Of a DNA stretch of 22,503 nucleotides, positions 1 through 7,015 are shown piece by piece. Source of the DNA: a virus; the IMG/VR virus record IMGVR_UViG_3300047357_000191, positions 1-22,503 of that record. The stretch is one strand, 5' to 3'. Under the pieces are notes generated by a model. The model saw nothing but the letters and a program-made list of their open reading frames with translations, ran no database searches and was not told the origin of the DNA. Numbering within the stretch: the first letter of the stretch is position 1; each line of letters begins with the position of its first letter. The translations under genes and the position numbers were made by a program.

Positions 1-383
1 TTATCAATACAGAGTATCTACAAGGTCTAGTTGACGAAGTGTCACCTATCTTTGTTTACTCTAACCCTGCTTCAGAGTGTTACATCATTGATTGGGAGTT
101 AGTTCCACATGAAGAGAATCCTTGGGACGAGTGGGAAACACCTTATAAGTTAATTAAGGAAGGTAAACCTATGTCAGAAATTGCATGGTCAATGTCTAAG
201 TTCACCGACAATACTGAAGACGGATACTTAAGAAGTGAGATTTCATGGCAAGACCAAACATGGTTTTACAAAGCAGATGGTGAAGTGAGTTCGTATCACT
301 CTGTTTATGAAATGACTGATGGACAGAGATGTGTTGGTCAGAAAGGACTCAAAGAATATTTTAATAATTTAGAGGTAGCATAA
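1..383 (+). CDS. Unknown phage protein, 5' end outside the window
   Basis: The reading frame is open from base 3 to a TAA ending at 383, with no stop before the left edge, so the gene probably begins outside the window. A GTG at 39 is the first alternative start inside the window, but it has no convincing ribosome binding site. The visible part is acidic and rich in Trp and Tyr (for example a run containing WDEWE), and it has no membrane segment. I do not recognise the family. The next gene starts two bases after the stop, so it belongs to the same transcription unit. Confidence 0.6.
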   Translation, partial: INTEYLQGLVDEVSPIFVYSNPASECYIIDWELVPHEENPWDEWETPYKLIKEGKPMSEIAWSMSKFTDNTEDGYLRSEISWQDQTWFYKADGEVSSYHSVYEMTDGQRCVGQKGLKEYFNNLEVA

Positions 384-384
384 T

Positions 385-774
385 ATGATAATAAAAGATT
401 ACGAAGTGTGTTCTCCCGATATGACTTCGGGTGGAACTTCCCTTAAGGGATATAAGACGACAACCTATGACAGGTTGTGTCAAGTGTTGGGCCCCCCAAC
501 GTTTACTAGTGCTGACCCATATGACAAAGTGTCATGTGAGTGGTACATAGATGCAAAGTGGTATGATGCACAAAACATCGATGAGATTGACTATGATGAT
601 TGGGAGTATGAGACTGTCACCATCTATGCATGGAAGTACGGATACATTCCTACGGAAGAGTGTCAGTGGAATATTGGTGGGACATCCTACAATGCAACAG
701 ATGTTGTTGACATGATTGTTGACAACTTTAATAGAAATGGTGAAAACCACAACGGAGAAAGATATGCAGCTTAA
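385..774 (+). CDS. Unknown acidic phage protein
   Basis: This ATG start is preceded by a GAGGT ribosome binding site about 10 bases upstream, inside the end of the previous gene. The 129-residue product is acidic and aromatic, with clustered Asp/Tyr/Trp around residues 50-75 (DEIDYDDWEYE) and no membrane segment or recognised catalytic motif. A GC-rich hairpin (486-500) lies within the coding sequence and encodes the VLGPP stretch. The end overlaps the next gene by 11 bases. Function unknown. Confidence 0.65.
   Translation: MIIKDYEVCSPDMTSGGTSLKGYKTTTYDRLCQVLGPPTFTSADPYDKVSCEWYIDAKWYDAQNIDEIDYDDWEYETVTIYAWKYGYIPTEECQWNIGGTSYNATDVVDMIVDNFNRNGENHNGERYAA
486..500 (+). other. Compact GC-rich hairpin inside a gene
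   Basis: GTTGGG at 486-491 and CCCAAC at 495-500 form a perfect 6-bp stem with a CCC loop. This is the strongest GC stem in the first kilobases of an AT-rich region. It lies in the coding sequence of the 385-774 gene and has no U-tract directly after it, so it does not look like a standard terminator. It may be coincidental. Confidence 0.4.
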
Positions 775-973
775 TTATGAAAGTGCAAAACTAATTGCAG
801 AATGTACAGGTGGTAAGTTATCAGCAGATGATGTTATAAATCTTGCAACCTATGGAACAACTAATGCACAAGACATGAATCCTTTTCAAGGTGACATGTT
901 TGATGATGGTACATGTATGTGTGGGGTCAAAGATTGTCCCGATGCATATGCACATACCACGAGTGGGTGTTAG
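764..973 (+). CDS. Unknown small phage protein with CxC / C..D..C motifs
   Basis: The start at 764 was preferred over an upstream in-frame ATG at 716 because GGAG lies about 7 bases before 764 and the overlap with the preceding gene is then only 11 bases. The 69-residue product has an N-terminal helical part and a C-terminal cysteine-containing part (CMCGVKDCPD near residues 53-62, plus a terminal Cys), which could bind a metal. That is inference. The TAG stop is followed at once by the next start (TTAGGATGG). Function unknown. Confidence 0.6.
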   Translation: MQLNYESAKLIAECTGGKLSADDVINLATYGTTNAQDMNPFQGDMFDDGTCMCGVKDCPDAYAHTTSGC

Positions 974-974
974 G

Positions 975-1160
975 ATGGTTACATTAAATCAGAACCAACC
1001 ACCTTTTGAATCTGCAGAGTGGTTCCCCGAATTAGATGCACTACAGGAAAGTGGTAAGATGAATATGTTCGGAGCTCCTAGGTGGTTACAAGATACATTT
1101 GGGTTCTCTAAAGAACAAGCACAAACAATCTTTAAAGCATGGACAGAGTACAAATCATGA
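975..1160 (+). CDS. Unknown small phage protein
   Basis: The ATG at 975 directly follows the stop of the previous gene, and TTAGG just upstream is the only candidate binding site. A longer in-frame start at 891 would overlap the previous gene by 83 bases and is unlikely. The 62-residue product is soluble and Trp-containing, with a likely helical C-terminus (FSKEQAQTIFKAWTEY). The stop overlaps the next start (ATGA). Not recognised. Confidence 0.5.
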   Translation: MVTLNQNQPPFESAEWFPELDALQESGKMNMFGAPRWLQDTFGFSKEQAQTIFKAWTEYKS

Positions 1161-1660
1161 AGATGAGATATATAAGTTTTACACTAGGTGCATTACTAGG
1201 TTTCCTATGTGGTGCAATGGTAATGAAGGTTGAGGCTTCTGATGCAAACAATGACATTTATTGTATGGCACAGAACATTTACTTTGAGAGTGGTAACCAA
1301 CCACTAGCAGGTAAGATTGCAGTTGCACAAGTAGTTCAGAATAGAATGGCACATCCCAACTATCCATCTACTGCATGTGATGTTATTTACGATGCAAAGT
1401 GGAGAACTAACTGGAAAGGTTTAAGTGTTCCAGTGTTAAACATGTGTCAGTTCAGTTGGTTTTGTGATGGTAAGTCAGACGACCCAGTGGATAGTCCAAC
1501 GTGGTTGTCCTCACTCAACATTGCAAGGAACGTAGTGCAAGGTGGATACGGAGATATCACTGAAGGTGCTACTCACTATCATGCAAATACAGTTCACCCT
1601 TATTGGGCAGACTCATTGAATGAGACTGTAATTATTAACGACCATATATTTTACAAATGA
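1157..1660 (+). CDS. SleB-type cell wall hydrolase
   Basis: This is a predicted peptidoglycan hydrolase of the SleB / Hydrolase_2 family. An N-terminal hydrophobic segment (about residues 7-25) acts as a signal or membrane anchor. The catalytic domain follows, with the family pattern CMAQNIYFES around residues 36-45 (E44 is the likely catalytic glutamate), GKIAVAQVVQNRM, then CQFSWFCDG near residue 100 and a C-terminal THYHA...PYW...HIFY region. The start at 1157 overlaps the previous stop as ATGA; an upstream ATG at 1139 would add six residues. The exported, single-domain form suggests a role in lysis or wall remodelling, and it may supply the muralytic activity that the gp5 protein at 18888 lacks. 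The family call is secure; the stage of action is inference. Confidence 0.88.
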   Translation: MKMRYISFTLGALLGFLCGAMVMKVEASDANNDIYCMAQNIYFESGNQPLAGKIAVAQVVQNRMAHPNYPSTACDVIYDAKWRTNWKGLSVPVLNMCQFSWFCDGKSDDPVDSPTWLSSLNIARNVVQGGYGDITEGATHYHANTVHPYWADSLNETVIINDHIFYK

Positions 1661-1920
1661 ATCAATATCAAACAGAAACAAATTACATCAACGATGGAGT
1701 GCAACACCTTTATAAATTTCCTAATAACTATGGTGCAAGTGTAGTCAAACACGATTTTAGTTATGGTGGTAAGAGTGGGTTGTGGGAACTTGCAGTATTA
1801 GATTACTCTATAGACAAGACTGGTGAAATGTGTTATACTAGTGGTATAACCGAAGATGTTATCGGACACTTGACATGGAAGAATGTCGAAGAGTTCTTAT
1901 TAGAGATTAAACAACTATGA
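1657..1920 (+). CDS. Unknown small phage protein
   Basis: The gene starts with ATGA overlapping the stop of the hydrolase gene and ends by overlapping the next start in the same way. The 87-residue product is soluble with mixed alpha/beta character: a beta-rich core (GKSGLWELAVLDY) and a C-terminal helix (WKNVEEFLLEIKQL). It looks like the small conserved proteins of unknown function common in T4-like marine phages, but I cannot assign a role. Confidence 0.65.
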   Translation: MNQYQTETNYINDGVQHLYKFPNNYGASVVKHDFSYGGKSGLWELAVLDYSIDKTGEMCYTSGITEDVIGHLTWKNVEEFLLEIKQL

Positions 1921-2453
1921 ATTTATTTTACTTACACAAAGACCCAGTACAATCTGCAGAAATGCATTGTGACAAACATGTCGTCAAGATGATTATCGAG
2001 TATGCACAAATGTTATCTACTGCACATAGGATGTTAGATGGTAAACAATACACTGATGCATCTAGTGGTCGTAGGATTCAGAGATGGAGACTAGACAACT
2101 CTAATATGGATGGTGTCTTATACAAAGCATCACACATCAACCACCCTTCTACACGTTGGGTCAGAGAGAATGCAATCCAGTATCAGTATGCATACGATAT
2201 GTTTACTGCACTATGTGACGAATACACTTATCGTTATGGTAAAGTCCATCTAACCGATACAAAACTTAGAGGTCTCTTAGACTTCTTACCAAACAACATT
2301 ACACTAGGTGTCTATTCAGAACCACCCCAGTGTATGCCTGATGATGTCAAGATGGAATCAACTATTGATGCATACCATAAATACTATGCAATCTACAAGA
2401 AAGATTTTGCAGTATGGACTGATAGACCAGTCCCACAATTTATGAGTATATGA
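1917..2453 (+). CDS. Conserved phage protein of unknown function
   Basis: The product has 178 residues. The N-terminus reads MNLFYLHKDP followed by CDKHVVKMIIEYAQMLSTAHR, a pattern I associate with a protein widespread in tailed phages that usually carries no functional name. The middle contains the conserved-looking HPSTRWVREN, and the C-terminus has a YHKYYAIYKKDFAVW segment. The charged helix with Asp/Lys/His suggests an enzyme or nucleic-acid binder, but no catalytic signature is certain. It overlaps both neighbours by 4 bases, which points to translational coupling. Confidence 0.75.
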   Translation: MNLFYLHKDPVQSAEMHCDKHVVKMIIEYAQMLSTAHRMLDGKQYTDASSGRRIQRWRLDNSNMDGVLYKASHINHPSTRWVRENAIQYQYAYDMFTALCDEYTYRYGKVHLTDTKLRGLLDFLPNNITLGVYSEPPQCMPDDVKMESTIDAYHKYYAIYKKDFAVWTDRPVPQFMSI

Positions 2454-2761
2454 TGCCCTTATATGATTTTTTAAATAATGAGACAGGTGAAGTTGAAGAA
2501 CATAACATGTCCTATACCAAACTCGACCAATTCAAAGAAGATAACCCACACCTCAAACAAGTTATACTTGGAACGCCAGGTATTGTTGGTGGACATGGTG
2601 ACAGGGTAAAACTCGATGGTGGATTCAAAGATGTCCTCAATAAAATTTCTTCTGCAAATCCAGGCTCACCTATGGACAGACATAGACAACGTGGGGTCAA
2701 AGAAGTAAAGACTAAAGAAATAGTCAAAAAACACCTAGACATTCAGTCAAGAAAGAAGTAA
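2450..2761 (+). CDS. Conserved T4-like marine phage protein (FmdB-like N-terminus without zinc cysteines)
   Basis: The product has 103 residues. Two adjacent ATGs (2450 and 2453) overlap the previous stop, and the family's MPLYDF-type N-terminus suggests that 2453 could be the true start. The MPxYDF opening resembles FmdB-type zinc-ribbon proteins, but there are no cysteines here, so no zinc ribbon can form. The C-terminus is strongly basic (KEVKTKEIVKKH...SRKK). Similar proteins occur in cyanophage T4-likes. Function unknown; a DNA- or RNA-binding role is only a guess from its charge. Confidence 0.7.
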   Translation: MMPLYDFLNNETGEVEEHNMSYTKLDQFKEDNPHLKQVILGTPGIVGGHGDRVKLDGGFKDVLNKISSANPGSPMDRHRQRGVKEVKTKEIVKKHLDIQSRKK

Positions 2762-2770
2762 AATAGAACT

Positions 2771-3451
2771 ATGAAATTAAAAACTAACTTAGTAGAGTTA
2801 CATGAACTCGAACATCTAGACTTAAAAACAACTAACAAAGATGGTAAGAGATACTATACGGATGGAGAAGAGACTTTCTATTATCCAAGTGTTACCAGTG
2901 TAACAGGTTTACTCTCAAGTGACCAAATCAAGTTATGGAGAAAACGTGTTGGTGAAGAAACTGCAAACAAGATTACTGCACAAGCAACCAAACGTGGAAC
3001 TAACTTCCATCAGATAGTGGAAGATTATCTAAGAAAGGAAAAAGAGTTTATTGAGTTTGATAACGTTTTACAGGAAGGTATGTTTAAGGCAATGCAACCA
3101 GTACTGGATGATATCATTCCTATTAGTTTAGAAGCACCATTGTTTTCAAACGTTCTGCAGATGGCAGGTCGGGTTGATTGTGTTGGTATCTATGATGATG
3201 TATTACAAATTATAGATTTCAAGACGAGTGCAAAGTTTAAAGAAGAGTACATGGCAAAGAACTGGTATATCCAAATGACTGCATATGCAATCATGGTAGA
3301 AGAGTTGACTGGTCATGAAATTGAAGAGATAACTGCAATGGTAGCTATTGAAGGTCATAACACTTTTCAAATATTTACAGCAGACCCTAGGGACTATGTA
3401 GATGAGTTAAACGACTTACGAGTCAGATATAAAAATATATACGGAGTATAG
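2771..3451 (+). CDS. PD-(D/E)XK exonuclease (RecB/MGME1-like)
   Basis: This 226-residue protein has the core of the PD-(D/E)XK nuclease superfamily in order: a helical N-terminal half with H80 and E84 in GTNFHQIVEDYL, E121, the first acidic residue D136 in AGRVDCVG, then D149 and K151 in IIDFKTS, and Q168/Y172 in the following helix (QMTAYA). This layout matches the proteins annotated as exonuclease in T4-like cyanophages and resembles mitochondrial MGME1. It probably degrades DNA ends or single-stranded DNA during replication, recombination or host DNA breakdown. It has no helicase or other extra domain. Confidence 0.85.
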   Translation: MKLKTNLVELHELEHLDLKTTNKDGKRYYTDGEETFYYPSVTSVTGLLSSDQIKLWRKRVGEETANKITAQATKRGTNFHQIVEDYLRKEKEFIEFDNVLQEGMFKAMQPVLDDIIPISLEAPLFSNVLQMAGRVDCVGIYDDVLQIIDFKTSAKFKEEYMAKNWYIQMTAYAIMVEELTGHEIEEITAMVAIEGHNTFQIFTADPRDYVDELNDLRVRYKNIYGV

Positions 3452-3452
3452 A

Positions 3453-3788
3453 ATGGAAGATATCAGAATAAGAGTGCATGAAGGACATCATGTTTCATTA
3501 ATAAAAGAAAAACGAATCAGTGCAGAAGCACTAGAAGTCTTGGGTATATGTGATACCATGATTGAAGAGTTCATCGAGGATGGAGAAGTCGAAGTTGGTT
3601 TTGAAATAGAAAACGTAATTGACCCAAACTATGCACACCTCAATGGTTATCATGTTGATGATGCTATTAGAGAACTCATCGAGTATTCAGAAACATTTGA
3701 GGATGAAGAGGATTGGATTTCAGATAGAAAAGGTTATACAGAAGTTACACATTCGTTTATCAAAGACGGAGAGGCATTGTACCGATGA
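3453..3788 (+). CDS. Unknown strongly acidic phage protein
   Basis: This 111-residue product starts one base after the exonuclease stop and overlaps the gp33 start by 4 bases. It is very rich in Glu and Asp (for example MIEEFIEDGEVEVGFEIE and ETFEDEEDW), has no cysteine cluster except one Cys in the middle, and has no membrane segment. Acidic small phage proteins can be DNA mimics or inhibitors, but nothing here shows that directly. Unrecognised. Confidence 0.65.
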   Translation: MEDIRIRVHEGHHVSLIKEKRISAEALEVLGICDTMIEEFIEDGEVEVGFEIENVIDPNYAHLNGYHVDDAIRELIEYSETFEDEEDWISDRKGYTEVTHSFIKDGEALYR

Positions 3789-4027
3789 TATCACGTAAAG
3801 AATTCACTGAACAAGTTGAAAAATTGATTATGAGAGGGACGGAAGTTATGGATGCATGTGTAAAAGTATGTGAAATGAATAACATTGAACCCGAGTCAGC
3901 AAAGAGGTTACTATCTCAACCTCTAAAAGAGAAACTAGAAGCAGAAGCAACTGGACTCAATATGGTAAATAGAGGTAATCATTCGCAGAGTTCCCTAAAA
4001 GGGTTCTTTGCAGTAACGGAGAAATAA
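3785..4027 (+). CDS. gp33: gp33 late-promoter transcription coactivator
   Basis: This is the homologue of T4 gp33, which bridges RNA polymerase and the DNA sliding clamp (gp45) to activate late transcription. The 80-residue product has the conserved core NNIEPESAKRL...PLKEKLEAEA (about residues 32-56), matching T4 and cyanophage gp33. Residues 68-75 read QSSLKGFF, a textbook QxxLxxFF clamp-binding motif at the expected C-terminal place. Position supports the call: gp59 and gp32 follow in T4 order. Overlaps of 4 bases upstream and 1 base downstream indicate coupled translation. Confidence 0.83.
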   Translation: MISRKEFTEQVEKLIMRGTEVMDACVKVCEMNNIEPESAKRLLSQPLKEKLEAEATGLNMVNRGNHSQSSLKGFFAVTEK

Positions 4028-4437
4028 TGAGTCATTTTATAGATATCATGAAGACAGTGTTGGTCACAAGAGCAACAGATTTTAACGGAAGGTCAGACAG
4101 ACCCGAATTTTGGTGGTTCTCATTATACATAAGTATAATTGCAGTACTACTAGGATTAGTAGATAATTATGTAATAGGATTTACATTTTGGAGTATACTG
4201 GAACCATTTGGTGAAATGAACGAATGTGGAGTATTAGTAGCATTACTTATGGTAGCAACTTTTGTTCAAAGCATATCAGTAACAGCAAGAAGATTACACG
4301 ACAGAGGTCGTAGTGGTTGGTGGCAGTTAATGTTTGTAGTACCAGTATTAAACTTTATACCATTATATTGGTGTGTAAGAGATGCAAAGGATACCTATGC
4401 AGCTAAGAAATACAAAAACCCTTACGGAGCAAGATAA
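4027..4437 (+). CDS. DUF805 family inner-membrane protein
   Basis: The 136-residue product fits DUF805 (YhaH-like) throughout. It has the N-terminal F.GRSDRPEFWWF signature (about residues 20-32), a TM segment at about 32-54, a second at about 60-82, the conserved TARRLHDRGRSGWWQL motif (about 86-101), a third TM segment at about 98-116, and a C-terminal KYKNPYG. The molecular function of DUF805 is not known. In bacteria it is a small inner-membrane protein, so a phage copy may alter the host membrane. It sits between gp33 and gp59, an uncommon place for a membrane gene in T4. The family assignment is firm; the role is open. Confidence 0.85.
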   Translation: MSHFIDIMKTVLVTRATDFNGRSDRPEFWWFSLYISIIAVLLGLVDNYVIGFTFWSILEPFGEMNECGVLVALLMVATFVQSISVTARRLHDRGRSGWWQLMFVVPVLNFIPLYWCVRDAKDTYAAKKYKNPYGAR

Positions 4438-4748
4438 TGCAAACAGGTGACGTAGTAACAGTAGTTACAATTAGTGGAGAGTATGTTGGAAAACTAGTCT
4501 CTCAAGAAGATAGTGCAATTACGATTGACAACCCTAGGATGATTCTATCCAACCCACAAGATGGGTCAATGGGTTTTGCAAAAGGTATAGCTGCAACGGG
4601 AGTGGAGAATCCACCTGTTGCAACATTCCACAATGTAGTGTTCGTAGTTCCATCCAACGATAAGGTCGTTGAGGCACATGCAATATCAACAGGTGAAAAA
4701 GATGCACCTTTGATTGATGTACCAGCAGAGAAGAAGATTATTACTTAA
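4437..4748 (+). CDS. Conserved T4-like marine phage protein, small beta-rich fold
   Basis: The 103-residue product begins MQTGDVVTVVTISGEYVGKL, two short strands that resemble the start of an Sm/Lsm- or SH3-like barrel. It then has NPRMIL, a glycine-rich stretch (GSMGFAKGIA) and TFHNVVFVVPSND. I associate this pattern with conserved unknown proteins of T4-like cyanophages. It overlaps the upstream stop by one base and the downstream gp59 start by one base. The barrel fold is inference from sequence pattern only. Confidence 0.7.
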   Translation: MQTGDVVTVVTISGEYVGKLVSQEDSAITIDNPRMILSNPQDGSMGFAKGIAATGVENPPVATFHNVVFVVPSNDKVVEAHAISTGEKDAPLIDVPAEKKIIT

Positions 4749-5341
4749 TGACTTCTAGAGAAGGATACGATGCTTACACATTATACCTTGGGATAAAGTT
4801 ACACTTCTATTCCAAGGATTATGATTTCGTTAAGTACAACGGAAAGGTAAAGTCAGATATCAATTCCTTCTTAAAACGTAAAGACAAATACCACTTTGGT
4901 AAATTGTTCCGAACATATAAACAAGAACTGCAAGACTTCTACATTGCAAACCTATCCTTTAAAGATTATTGGGCAGGTGACTTATTAGACAAAGAGTGTG
5001 ATAAGAGATATAAGGAATGGAAGAAGAGGAATCAGAAACTTGGATATATGTTTGAGACAGAAGTATCAGACTTAATGAGAAAGTATAAGATAGATACTCA
5101 ACTTAAAGTGGTCAATGGTCAACACCCTCGTTTACTTAAATCATATATGAGTAAACAAACAAGTTTAGAAACCATCTGCATCATGGATGAGATAATAGGT
5201 TTCACTAAGGATTGGGAAACACTTATAACAGAGAAGGTAGTGTATCCCGACTTACACATAAAGATTAACAAATACAAGTCGTTTATAACATACGACCAAA
5301 AGAAATACAAGAATAAATTGATAGAACTATGCTCTACTTAA
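4748..5341 (+). CDS. gp59: gp59 loader of the replicative DNA helicase
   Basis: This is the homologue of T4 gp59, an all-helical protein that binds fork DNA and gp32 and loads the gp41 helicase. The 197-residue product (T4: 217) keeps the characteristic order YTLYLGIKLH, YDFVKYNGKV, RKDKYHFGKL, FYIANL...WAGDL and the C-terminal half with LLKSYMSKQTSLET, each with a clear counterpart in T4 gp59. It is very rich in Lys and Tyr, as expected for a fork-binding protein. Its place between gp33 and gp32 matches T4, although two extra genes precede it and one follows it. Confidence 0.85.
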   Translation: MTSREGYDAYTLYLGIKLHFYSKDYDFVKYNGKVKSDINSFLKRKDKYHFGKLFRTYKQELQDFYIANLSFKDYWAGDLLDKECDKRYKEWKKRNQKLGYMFETEVSDLMRKYKIDTQLKVVNGQHPRLLKSYMSKQTSLETICIMDEIIGFTKDWETLITEKVVYPDLHIKINKYKSFITYDQKKYKNKLIELCST

Positions 5342-6066
5342 TAGGTAACGGCCCAAGTCGAAAAGACTTTGATTGGGATTCCTTTTTAGAGGAAGGACAT
5401 GAATGGTGGGGATTCAATGGAATTTATCAACAACAGAAACCCGACTTATTGTTTGCACTTGATATACCAGTACAGAGACAAGTCATAGATGATATGTATC
5501 ACTATGAGAACAAAGTTGCAGTTGGAGACTTCGACCCGATACCTATGGAGATGTGGGACTTAATGACAAATGGGTTTGAATACAGTCACCAACCTCAGAA
5601 CATATTTAAAGTTAGAAAAGACGGGGACGATTTATTTACGATACAGGGATTTGATGATGTGGTATCTTGTATTGGATATAGTAGTGTTCATAAAGATAAC
5701 ATAGTTATATATAATAATCCAAAACTTAAGAATTTATTTGGTGGAATGTCTGCATTAGGATATGCAGCCGAACATAAATATACGGATATATGTTTGATTG
5801 GGTTTGATGCATTAGAACATGCAGACCCTACAAGTATATACAGTGGTGATTACTTAAATTACCAAGATGAGTATACAGAGGAGTCGAGAGTCTTCCATAC
5901 TCAACAACAACAGTTTCTTGCTCTGTTAAAAGAGTATGAAAACATTAATGTTTATTGGAAAAAACCCCTTGACGGGTTGGTGAAGGTAGACTATAATGTA
6001 CTTAACTATGAAAATAGTGAAGAGTGGATACTTGGGGTGGGTCACCCATCTGAAGTATCTTTATAA
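5329..6066 (+). CDS. Rossmann-like enzyme, MptE / sialyltransferase-like (putative)
   Basis: The 245-residue product opens with MLYLIGNGPSRKDFDW (residues 1-16). The GNGPS loop after a first strand is typical of GT42 sialyltransferases and of MptE-like/DUF115 proteins. A second Rossmann half lies near residues 135-162 (FGGMSALGYAAEHKYTDICLIGFD), also usual for those families. I cannot choose between a nucleotide-sugar transferase and a pterin pyrophosphokinase-like enzyme. The gene starts 13 bases before the gp59 stop and sits between gp59 and gp32, so it is inserted within the replication cluster. Its stop lies just ahead of the repeat in front of gp32. Confidence 0.6.
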   Translation: MLYLIGNGPSRKDFDWDSFLEEGHEWWGFNGIYQQQKPDLLFALDIPVQRQVIDDMYHYENKVAVGDFDPIPMEMWDLMTNGFEYSHQPQNIFKVRKDGDDLFTIQGFDDVVSCIGYSSVHKDNIVIYNNPKLKNLFGGMSALGYAAEHKYTDICLIGFDALEHADPTSIYSGDYLNYQDEYTEESRVFHTQQQQFLALLKEYENINVYWKKPLDGLVKVDYNVLNYENSEEWILGVGHPSEVSL

Positions 6067-6101
6067 AATTGTAATAAAATGCGATATAATTGTAATAAAA
6101 T
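6063..6101 (+). promoter_or_regulatory. Direct repeat and -10-like element ahead of gp32 (candidate operator)
   Basis: Two 18-base copies with one mismatch, ATAAAATTGTAATAAAAT at 6063-6080 and ATATAATTGTAATAAAAT at 6084-6101, are spaced 21 bases apart. The second copy includes TATAAT at 6085-6090, which may be a -10 box; no TTGACA-type -35 is seen. The gp32 ribosome binding site AGGAG follows at 6102-6106. In T4, gp32 represses its own translation by binding A/U-rich repeats in its leader, so these copies could be such sites or a DNA operator. The repeat is seen; its role is inferred. Confidence 0.55.
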
Positions 6102-6112
6102 AGGAGAATACA

Positions 6113-7015
6113 ATGTCAAGTAGTTTAGATAAACTAAGAGCTGCAATGGAAACAGCTTCACCAACAGAAGGTGCAAAAAAATCCTACAATGACGATACTA
6201 TGTGGAAACCCGAACTCGATAAGAGTGGTAATGGTTATGCAGTAGTTCGTTTCTTGCCTACTCCCGATGGAGAAGAGATGCCTTGGGTATCATACTTCGA
6301 CCATGGATTCCAAGGGCCAGGTGGATGGTATATTGAGAAGTCTTTAACGACTCTTAATAAACAAGACCCTGTCAGTGAATATAATACCCAGTTGTGGAAT
6401 ACAGGTATTGAAGCAAATAAAGAGATTGCACGTAAACAGAAAAGACGTTTACATTATGTGTCCAATGTCTATGTTGTTTCAGACCCTAAAAATCCCGACA
6501 ACGAAGGTAAAGTATTCAAATATAGATTTGGTAAAAAAATCTTTGAAGCACTCAAGGAAGCAATCTCACCAGCATTTGAAGATGAGAAAGCAATCAATCC
6601 TTTTGACTTAAGAGATGAAGGTGCTAATTTCAAAATCAAAATCCGTAAGGTTGATGGTTACTGGAATTATGATAAATCTGAATTCGATTCAGTTGCACCA
6701 TTATTTACTGATGAAAATAAACTAAACGACATATATACAAGTGTCCATAGTTTAAGTGGTATTATTGCACCAAGTGAATTCAAATCCTACGAGGAACTCA
6801 AAGAGAAACTCGATAGAGTATTAGGTTTACAAGGTTCAGTAAGTAACTCTACAGCAGAGTCAGTTGCAGAAGATATGGAAGAAGTGCCATGGTCTAATGT
6901 AAACACTGAAACTGTTGCAGAAGAACCTGTAATCTCATCAGCAGAAACAACCTCACCACAAGTAGAGGAAGATGATGCGATGGATTACTTTAAGAAGTTA
7001 GCTGCAGATAGCTAG
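6113..7015 (+). CDS. gp32: gp32 single-stranded DNA-binding protein, cysteine-free
   Basis: This is the T4 gp32 homologue, which coats single-stranded DNA in replication, repair and recombination. The 300-residue product matches cyanophage-type gp32: N-terminal cooperativity region, OB-fold core with WVSYFDHGFQGPGGWYIE and RKQKRRLHYVSNVYVV, and an acidic tail ending EEDDAMDYFKKLAADS. H64 of the T4 zinc site is kept, but the three zinc cysteines are Ser77, Asp85 and Ser88, and the protein has no cysteine at all, so it cannot bind zinc as T4 gp32 does. The start is fixed by AGGAG 6 bases upstream. The tail should bind gp59 and other replisome partners. Confidence 0.93.
   Translation: MSSSLDKLRAAMETASPTEGAKKSYNDDTMWKPELDKSGNGYAVVRFLPTPDGEEMPWVSYFDHGFQGPGGWYIEKSLTTLNKQDPVSEYNTQLWNTGIEANKEIARKQKRRLHYVSNVYVVSDPKNPDNEGKVFKYRFGKKIFEALKEAISPAFEDEKAINPFDLRDEGANFKIKIRKVDGYWNYDKSEFDSVAPLFTDENKLNDIYTSVHSLSGIIAPSEFKSYEELKEKLDRVLGLQGSVSNSTAESVAEDMEEVPWSNVNTETVAEEPVISSAETTSPQVEEDDAMDYFKKLAADS

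Noticed and set aside
1917-2453. Pyrimidine dimer DNA glycosylase (DenV-like)
   Set aside because: A recalled comparison with T4 DenV shows no shared motif in order, so the gene is left as a conserved unknown.
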